Source: Gammaproteobacteria bacterium (lineage in GTDB: Bacteria > Pseudomonadota > Gammaproteobacteria > UBA6429 > Thiohalophilaceae). Taken from it: a stretch of DNA of 35,322 nucleotides. Shown piece after piece: positions 29,694-35,322 of this stretch. A model generated the notes under the pieces. It had not been told where the DNA came from. It searched no databases and was given only the letters and a program-made list of their open reading frames with translations. The stretch is taken from the NCBI GenBank assembly GCA_026197095.1, contig JAPHTF010000100.1:1-35322 (forward strand), in the 5' to 3' direction. A program made the position numbers and the translations under genes. Positions within the stretch are counted from its first letter, which is position 1, and each line of letters begins with the position of its first letter.

Positions 29694-30605
29694 ATGCCAA
29701 ACTCCAATGTTTACCGTGGCCGTTTCGCCCCCTCACCTACAGGACCATTACATTTTGGTTCATTAATTGCTGCTGTCGGGAGTTATTTGCAGGCAAAACA
29801 AATGCAGGGAGAATGGCTGGTACGTATTGATGATATTGATCCTCCACGTGAGTTAAAAGGCGCCGCTGATAATATATTAAAAACACTTGAAGCTTTTGGT
29901 TTTGAATGGGATGAGGATGTCCTGTATCAAAGTCACAGGCAGCCCTATTATCAAGAAGTTGTTAATGAGCTAGTAACACGAAAACTTGCTTATCCCTGCA
30001 GTTGTAGCAGAGCCAGCATTATTAAAAAGACTGGCAGCGCCAAAGGCGATATTATTTATCCCGGTTTTTGTCGCAACGGTCCCTTGAAAAAAGCAGTAAA
30101 ACCAGCCGAATACAGTATTCGTCTGCGCTGTAACAGTGAACCCATCATTTTTAAAGATACCGTTCAAGGTCAGCAAACTTTCAACCTGGAAAATAGTCAT
30201 GGTGATTTTATTATCCAGCGTCGCGACCAGCTTTTTTCCTATCATCTTGCATCGGGGATTGATGATGTAGAACAAAAAATCACAGAAGTGGTTCGCGGCA
30301 CAGATTTACTTAACTGTACGCCGAGCCAGATTCATGTTCAGCACACATTAAATTTAGTCAGTCCTCAATACTGCCATCTCCCTATTGTGGTAAATAACGA
30401 AGGACAAAAACTGAGTAAACAAAACCATGCTCCGCCAATTAGCGCAAAGAATTCAGCAGAATTACTCTATAAAACATTAAAGTTTCTAGGGCAAATGCCG
30501 CCTATAGACCTTATAGATGCAATTCAAAAAGATATCTGGTGTTGGGCAATAAAACATTGGCGAATTGATTTGGTTCCAGCAATATATCAACAAGGGATTA
30601 ATTGA
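29694..30605 (+). CDS. gluQ: Glutamyl-Q tRNA(Asp) synthetase GluQRS
   Basis: 303 aa, a catalytic-domain-only GluRS paralogue that attaches glutamate to queuosine in the anticodon of tRNA-Asp. HIGH-type APSPTGPLHFG (12-22) is present; the KMSKS equivalent is degenerate (GQKLSKQN); zinc ligands Cys102, Cys104, Tyr122 and Cys126 match the GluQRS set. No anticodon-binding domain. A TATAAT at 29683-29688 lies only five bases before the ATG, so any transcript from it would be leaderless. queF in the same window makes the queuosine precursor preQ1. Confidence 0.96.
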   Translation: MPNSNVYRGRFAPSPTGPLHFGSLIAAVGSYLQAKQMQGEWLVRIDDIDPPRELKGAADNILKTLEAFGFEWDEDVLYQSHRQPYYQEVVNELVTRKLAYPCSCSRASIIKKTGSAKGDIIYPGFCRNGPLKKAVKPAEYSIRLRCNSEPIIFKDTVQGQQTFNLENSHGDFIIQRRDQLFSYHLASGIDDVEQKITEVVRGTDLLNCTPSQIHVQHTLNLVSPQYCHLPIVVNNEGQKLSKQNHAPPISAKNSAELLYKTLKFLGQMPPIDLIDAIQKDIWCWAIKHWRIDLVPAIYQQGIN

Positions 30606-30689
30606 GTTAAAACAATTACAAATGTATGTAAAATAGAATACTCGATGACCTGTTAAAGCAACAAACAATAAACAATAAAGATAAAAATT

Positions 30690-31421
30690 GTGGAAACACC
30701 TAAAATAGATAACATAGAAAACATGGAGCATTATATGCTTTATGGGCGTGGCGAAATTATGCAAAAACTACGTCAACTGAGTAAAAAGAACTCACTCATT
30801 ACATTACATTTTAATGATCAAACCATGCTCAGTACAGTTGTCGATGTTCTGGCCGACAAAAATTTACTTGTACTTGATTATGGTGGTGATGAAAAACTCA
30901 ACGAAAAACTTCTTAAACATGATCGTGCTGTTATAAAAACAGATTACGATGGCATTACTGCACAATTTTCAATCAATGGTATTCGTAAGGCTCGCTTACA
31001 AGGTAAACCCAGTTTTGCCTGTCCCCTTCCTGAAAGTGTACTCTGGGTTCAACGCAGAGAATTTTATCGTGTAAGAATTCCGTTAAGTGAAGTGGTTACC
31101 TGTGAACTCATACATGGCGATAACAATCGCACTGAATATCCCGTTTTAGATATCAGCACAGGTGGCATAGCACTGTTCGATCAAAATGATGAACTTGAAC
31201 TCGAACCTGGCAATGTCTTTCATAACTGCAAATTAACCCTGGGTGAGCATGACGCGGCATTCATAAATCTCGAAATACGCAATCATATCCCCATAAATGC
31301 TTATGAAGCTTCAGAAGGAACCCGTTGTGGCTGTGCATTTTTAAATTTAAGCGGTGATTTTGAAGTCAGTGTACAAAAGTTTATTAACATTGTTGATCAA
31401 CAACAAAAAAGAACCGAGTAA
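30690..31421 (+). CDS. PilZ-domain protein of the YcgR (flagellar brake) type
   Basis: 243 aa with an N-terminal YcgR-like domain (about 20-115) and a C-terminal PilZ domain (about 120-238). The cyclic-di-GMP-binding RxxxR (R123-R127 in RREFYRVRIP) and D154xSxxG159 motifs are both intact, so it should bind cyclic-di-GMP. YcgR slows flagellar rotation when cyclic-di-GMP is high; no flagellar genes are here, so motility control is by analogy. The GTG at 30690 is the first start; ATG at 30723 is an alternative, and neither has a strong RBS. The EAL-HDOD gene at 24196 is also cyclic-di-GMP-related. Confidence 0.9.
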   Translation: METPKIDNIENMEHYMLYGRGEIMQKLRQLSKKNSLITLHFNDQTMLSTVVDVLADKNLLVLDYGGDEKLNEKLLKHDRAVIKTDYDGITAQFSINGIRKARLQGKPSFACPLPESVLWVQRREFYRVRIPLSEVVTCELIHGDNNRTEYPVLDISTGGIALFDQNDELELEPGNVFHNCKLTLGEHDAAFINLEIRNHIPINAYEASEGTRCGCAFLNLSGDFEVSVQKFINIVDQQQKRTE

Positions 31422-31560
31422 CCCCTCTCACTCATCAAATCTCACGATTAAATAATCAGTTTATTTTAATACTCTATTTTAGTTAAAAAAATCTTAATAT
31501 TACTTGATACCTGTTAAATCTCTTGTAAAGATAAGCCAGATAAGAAATCAGGAGTATTTT

Positions 31561-33513
31561 ATGTCAGAACAAAAACTATATGATGTTCCCGCTGAATTTG
31601 CGGCAAAAGCCAACATTACCGCAGAGCAATACAACACCTTATATAAACAATCTATTGATGATCCTGAAACGTTCTGGGCTGAACAAGCAAAACAATTTTT
31701 AAGCTGGTCCAAACCGTGGGATAAGGTGATGGACTACAGCTTTGATATCAATGACGTTTACATAAAATGGTTCCAGGGTGGCACGCTCAATGTTGCCTAT
31801 AACTGTATTGATCGCCATCTTGAGTCTAAAGGTGATCAAGTTGCGATTATCTGGGAAGGTGATGATCCCAATGATGATAAGAAAATCACCTTTAACGAAC
31901 TCCATCAAGAAGTCAGTAAATTCGCAAATGTATTAAAAGAGCGTGGTGTCAAAAAAGGGGATCGTGTTTGTATATATATGCCCATGATTCCTGAAGCGGG
32001 TTATGCCATGCTGGCCTGCGCCCGTATTGGCGCAGTTCACTCTGTTGTTTTTGGTGGTTTTTCTCCTGAAGCCCTCAAAGGTCGCATCCTTGATTCAGAT
32101 TGCCAGGTGGTGATTACCGCAGATGAAGGTGTTCGCTCAGGTAAAAAAATTCCGCTTAAAGCGAATACCGATAAAGCACTCGAAGAATGCCCTAATGTAC
32201 ATACAGTATTAACCATTAAACGCACAGGTGGCGATATTAACTGGCATGCTGATCGAGATATTTGGTATCACGAGATTATGGCTTCAGCTTCAGCAGATTG
32301 CCCCTGTGAAGAAATGGATGCTGAAGATCCATTATTTATTCTTTACACTTCAGGCTCAACAGGTAAACCAAAAGGAATATTACATACTACTGGTGGCTAC
32401 TTGCTGTTTGCTGCTATGACCACAAAATACACCTTTGATTTACAGGAAAATGACATCTACTGGTGTACCGCCGATGTCGGTTGGATTACGGGCCATAGTT
32501 ATTTGCTGTATGGGCCATTGGCGAATGCCGCGACGACCGTATTTTTTGAAGGTGTGCCTAACTACCCCTCTGCCTCCCGTTTTTGGGAAGTGGTTGATAA
32601 ACATGGCATTACCATTTTTTACACAGCACCTACCGCTATTAGAGCATTAATGCGTGAAGGTAATGAACCGGTCAAGAAAACCTCACGCAAATCATTGCGG
32701 CTTCTTGGGACGGTAGGTGAACCGATTAATCCTGAAGCGTGGCAGTGGTATTACAATGTTGTAGGTGACGGTCGCTGCCCCATTGTTGATACCTGGTGGC
32801 AGACTGAAACAGGCGGACATTTGCTCACTCCTCTACCCGGCGCGACTGCACTTAAACCAGGCTCAGCCACACAGCCCTTCTTTGGAGTTAAACCCGGCAT
32901 TATTGATACCGAAACAAATAAACTTATCGAAGGCACTGGTGAGGCTTCTGGTGCGTTAGTTATGCAAGGTTCATGGCCAGGTCAAATTCGCTCTATCTAT
33001 GGTGATCATCAGCGCATGGTCGATACTTATTTCAAGGATTATCCCGGCTATTATTTCTCTGGTGATGGTGCACGACGTGATGCGGATGGCTACTACTGGA
33101 TCACAGGTCGTATGGATGACGTACTGAACGTATCCGGTCATCGTATGGGTACAGCTGAGGTTGAATCGGCGCTTGTGTTACATGAGAAAATAGCAGAAGC
33201 CGCTGTTGTAGGCTATCCGCACGATATCAAAGGCCAGGGAATTTATGCCTATGTCACTCCCATTATTGGAGTTGAACCTTCAGATGAGCTTAAAAAGGAG
33301 CTGGTCGAACTTTGCCGGCAAGAAATTGGCCCTATTGCTAAACCGGACATTATTCAATGGGCGCCGGGCTTACCAAAAACCCGTTCAGGCAAAATTATGC
33401 GCCGCATTCTGCGTAAAATTGCAGAAAACGATCTAAGTTCACTCGGTGACACGTCCACTTTGGCGGATCCTGCTGTAGTCGATCACCTTATTGAAAATAG
33501 AGAAAATAAATAA
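31561..33513 (+). CDS. acs: Acetyl-CoA synthetase (AMP-forming)
   Basis: 650 aa, full length. Activates acetate through acetyl-AMP to acetyl-CoA. The P-loop-like [11 protein letters not shown], the [10 protein letters not shown] motif, the [16 protein letters not shown] hinge and the C-terminal [11 protein letters not shown] with the acetylatable catalytic lysine are all present. I use the ATG at 31561 with AGGAG upstream rather than the longer frame from 31504, which lacks a ribosome site. Transcribed alone; a GC-poor 10-bp stem follows the stop. Confidence 0.98.
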   Translation: MSEQKLYDVPAEFAAKANITAEQYNTLYKQSIDDPETFWAEQAKQFLSWSKPWDKVMDYSFDINDVYIKWFQGGTLNVAYNCIDRHLESKGDQVAIIWEGDDPNDDKKITFNELHQEVSKFANVLKERGVKKGDRVCIYMPMIPEAGYAMLACARIGAVHSVVFGGFSPEALKGRILDSDCQVVITADEGVRSGKKIPLKANTDKALEECPNVHTVLTIKRTGGDINWHADRDIWYHEIMASASADCPCEEMDAEDPLFILYTSGSTGKPKGILHTTGGYLLFAAMTTKYTFDLQENDIYWCTADVGWITGHSYLLYGPLANAATTVFFEGVPNYPSASRFWEVVDKHGITIFYTAPTAIRALMREGNEPVKKTSRKSLRLLGTVGEPINPEAWQWYYNVVGDGRCPIVDTWWQTETGGHLLTPLPGATALKPGSATQPFFGVKPGIIDTETNKLIEGTGEASGALVMQGSWPGQIRSIYGDHQRMVDTYFKDYPGYYFSGDGARRDADGYYWITGRMDDVLNVSGHRMGTAEVESALVLHEKIAEAAVVGYPHDIKGQGIYAYVTPIIGVEPSDELKKELVELCRQEIGPIAKPDIIQWAPGLPKTRSGKIMRRILRKIAENDLSSLGDTSTLADPAVVDHLIENRENK

Positions 33514-33521
33514 CGTTTTGT

Positions 33522-33546
33522 TCCAATTCCTATAACAGGAATTGGA
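33522..33546. terminator. Stem-loop after acs
   Basis: TCCAATTCCT and AGGAATTGGA form a perfect 10-bp stem around a 5-nt loop, 9 bp after the acs stop. No clear U-tract on either side, so termination is probable but not certain; it lies between the converging acs and lipoprotein genes. Confidence 0.5.
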
Positions 33547-33560
33547 GCACCTTCTCTTTA

Positions 33561-34127
33561 TTAACGTAGAGATTTAATCCTTCGTTGTATGCGTGATTGC
33601 CAGCCTGTACCTTCGGTTATTTCATACATATGCTTCAACACTTTGCGTTCTGTAGGATGCCGGACAGCACGAATATTAAATTTCCCTTTCTGAAAAATTC
33701 CCGGTTCTACATCGGTAATTTCATAGGCGCCAACATACTTCACTGCGCCTGGCTCGACATTAAACACCCATTGATATGAGGAGCGAGCATCTTTAACCAG
33801 GTTATATTCAAACTTATTGGCCTTAAAGCGTGAAATGTAATAATTAGCAGGTCTTAAATTTTCAGCTACAAAATTACCATTTCTAAAGATCATCACGCGA
33901 GGTGGAATTCTAAAGGGTGGCAAATAGAACTTGCCATATTCCCGTAATTCAATTTCAGTTACTTCATGCCCTGGAATATGAATATTGCCGTAAATCAAGC
34001 CATATTCCGGTGATTTCACTTCAAACGGTGGTTTTGGCTTTGTTGCACAACCAGCCATCCCCAGAGCCCATATGATGAGGCCTGCAATTATTCCAAATTT
34101 TGACCAAACTTTAGTACTTATCTTCAT
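33561..34127 (-). CDS. Putative lipoprotein, function unknown
   Basis: 188 aa. A lipoprotein signal (MKISTKVWSKFG, hydrophobic core to about residue 24) ends in a lipobox-like GMAGC with Cys27; Ala at +2 predicts outer-membrane sorting. The mature part is beta-rich with many Tyr/Phe/Pro and no recognised domain; a DUF2846-like or transthyretin-like fold is possible but unverified. Ribosome site is weak. Its 5' side faces the small CCGSCGG gene across a 239-bp divergent region. Confidence 0.78.
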   Translation of the reverse strand: MKISTKVWSKFGIIAGLIIWALGMAGCATKPKPPFEVKSPEYGLIYGNIHIPGHEVTEIELREYGKFYLPPFRIPPRVMIFRNGNFVAENLRPANYYISRFKANKFEYNLVKDARSSYQWVFNVEPGAVKYVGAYEITDVEPGIFQKGKFNIRAVRHPTERKVLKHMYEITEGTGWQSRIQRRIKSLR

Positions 34128-34366
34128 TATGAATACCCATAAAACAGTGTTTTACTTTAAATCATGTGATCTCTATGAAGATAAAAGCAGTTTTCATGCC
34201 AATAAAGAGCTAGTTCGTTATATATTCTTGTTATTAATGAGTCACCAAGTCACTAATATTGTTAAATTAGTTATCTGCCATCAATAATACTTAACATAAA
34301 TCAATTATCTCGGTCTTTAAAATGTGTAAGATGCACTTTTTTATATAAATGCAATGAGGACTGGAT

Positions 34367-34492
34367 ATGAGTTGTTGTGGAAGTTGTGGCGGTGAAGATG
34401 TTAATCAAACTAAAGAACAAGACAAAGAGCAGATCAATGACGAGAGTCAGATACAAGATAAGGAAGTAAATAAAACTGACGATCAGGAATAA
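34367..34492 (+). CDS. 41-aa cysteine-rich CCGSCGG microprotein
   Basis: A short gene with GAGGA 6 nt before its ATG. The product starts MSCCGSCGGED with three cysteines in the first seven residues, followed by a highly charged, Gln/Asp/Glu/Lys-rich tail to the stop. The CxxC-like knot could bind metal or be redox-active. It resembles a class of tiny CCGSC-motif proteins in gammaproteobacteria whose function is not known. It is monocistronic: the lipoprotein diverges upstream and a terminator follows at 34566. Confidence 0.75.
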   Translation: MSCCGSCGGEDVNQTKEQDKEQINDESQIQDKEVNKTDDQE

Positions 34493-34565
34493 GGATGAGA
34501 TAACCCTCTTCTTGTTTCATATTGAGCTTAACTCTAAGCTTAGCAACAGGCTGAAAGTTACCAAT

Positions 34566-34593
34566 AAAAAAGGGACCTGTTGGTCCCTTTTTT
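34566..34593. terminator. Bidirectional terminator between the CCGSCGG gene and pnp
   Basis: AAAAAAGGGACC (34566-34577) and GGTCCCTTTTTT (34582-34593) form a 12-bp perfect stem with a TGTT loop and A/T-runs on both ends. It can end both the small gene and pnp, whose stop is at 34618. Confidence 0.93.
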
Positions 34594-34617
34594 AATATTG
34601 CTAGTTAAGCAATCAAC

Positions 34618-35322
34618 TTATGCTTCAGCAGTTACCGCTTTCATACTCAAACGGATGCGACCTTGTTTGTCGATCTCGAGTACTTTTACTTTAACTGTTT
34701 CGCCTTCTGTCAGCTTATCGCTCACGTTTTCAACACGTTCTTCACAGATTTGTGAAACATGAACTAAACCATCTTTACCCGGTAAGATTGTAACGAATGC
34801 ACCGAAGTCCATCAGTTTAGCAACTTTGCCTTCGTAAATTGAACCGACTTCAACGTCAGCCGTTAACTGCTCAACCTGGCGACGCGCTTCTTCAGCCGCT
34901 GCGCCTTCACTTGATGCAATTTTTACCATGCCTTCATCGCTTATGTCGATTGAAACACCCGTTGCTTCAGTGATTGCACGAATAGTCGCGCCACCTTTAC
35001 CAATGACGTCACGAATTTTATTAGGATTAATTTTGAAAGTCACAAAACGTGGAGCATGTTCAGACATTACTTCGCGAGGCTTATCAAGAACAGCGTTCAT
35101 TGCTTCAAGAATAGTCAAACGACCTTCTTTAGCCTGTGCTAATGCAATTTCCATGATCTCTTTAGTGATACCTTCGATTTTGATATCCATCTGCAATGCA
35201 GTGATACCTGTTTCGTTACCGGCCACTTTAAAGTCCATATCACCCAGGTGATCTTCATCACCTAAGATATCAGTCAGAACAGCAAACTTGTTGCCTTCTT
35301 TGATTAAGCCCATTGCGATACC
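34618..35322 (-). CDS. pnp: Polyribonucleotide nucleotidyltransferase, C-terminal part (start outside window)
   Basis: About 234 codons of the 3' part of PNPase, open at the window edge. PNPase degrades RNA phosphorolytically, 3' to 5'. The visible part holds the end of the second RNase PH domain (VAGxxMG-type residues with [17 protein letters not shown]), the KH domain ([13 protein letters not shown]) and the S1 domain ([11 protein letters not shown] ... GLVHVSQI ... GRIRLSMKA). It ends directly after S1, without the RNase E-binding C-terminal tail of E. coli PNPase. Confidence 0.97.
   Translation of the reverse strand, partial: GIAMGLIKEGNKFAVLTDILGDEDHLGDMDFKVAGNETGITALQMDIKIEGITKEIMEIALAQAKEGRLTILEAMNAVLDKPREVMSEHAPRFVTFKINPNKIRDVIGKGGATIRAITEATGVSIDISDEGMVKIASSEGAAAEEARRQVEQLTADVEVGSIYEGKVAKLMDFGAFVTILPGKDGLVHVSQICEERVENVSDKLTEGETVKVKVLEIDKQGRIRLSMKAVTAEA

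Noticed and set aside
34072-34287. 71-aa plus-strand reading frame over the lipoprotein start
   Set aside because: It overlaps the lipoprotein signal sequence antisense, has no ribosome site and no recognisable domain.

Overview
The window is 35.3 kb of AT-rich, gene-dense bacterial chromosome. Gene content and order point to a gammaproteobacterium: smc-zipA-ligA in a row, cysZ, yciO-rnm, yciB-yciI, dksA with gluQ close by, and a long-form trpS. The organism cannot be named from this sequence. nirS, a DsrC-family protein, a CbbY-type phosphatase, a D-ribulose-kinase-like enzyme and acs fit a denitrifying, possibly sulfur-oxidising autotroph. That lifestyle is an inference; no Rubisco or dsr operon is present.

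Layout. 1-2504 (minus): 3'-truncated trpS, then the overlapping pair rnm-yciO. 2669-5260 (plus): an unrecognised protein, yciB with an unusual loop insertion, yciI and a secreted parvulin, closed by a terminator. 5333-5977 (plus): a very AT-rich polysaccharide deacetylase. 5981-7896 (minus): a two-gene ABC-2 exporter. 7947-14343 (minus): smc, zipA, ligA. 14566-17820 (plus): queF, an FGGY kinase, cysZ, mtgA. 17955-21974 (minus): a nitrite-respiration island of a hemerythrin-like protein, a NirI/NosR-type membrane flavo-ferredoxin and cytochrome cd1 nitrite reductase NirS, with a perfect FNR/DNR-type palindrome in front of nirS. 22201-26598 (minus): signalling genes (PAS histidine kinase, EAL-HDOD protein, DUF2007) and a PLP aminotransferase. 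26805-27533 (plus): a single protein made of two DsrC/TusE-like domains, behind a perfect 19-bp palindrome. 27624-28385 (minus): CbbY-like HAD phosphatase. 28589-33510: dksA with a histone-H1-like Lys/Ala tail, a DUF3579 gene, gluQ, a PilZ protein and acs. 33561-35322: a lipoprotein, a 41-aa CCGSCGG microprotein absent from long-ORF calling, and the 3' part of pnp.

No tRNA, rRNA, CRISPR array, insertion sequence or prophage gene was recognised. No gene-free stretch exceeds 300 bases; the longest are 34128-34366, 21975-22200, 14344-14565, 26599-26804 and 28386-28588. The least ordinary parts are the tandem DsrC-like fusion with its palindromic upstream region, the nirS island carrying hemerythrin and NirI genes but no heme d1 synthesis genes, the tailed DksA, and the Cys-rich microprotein.
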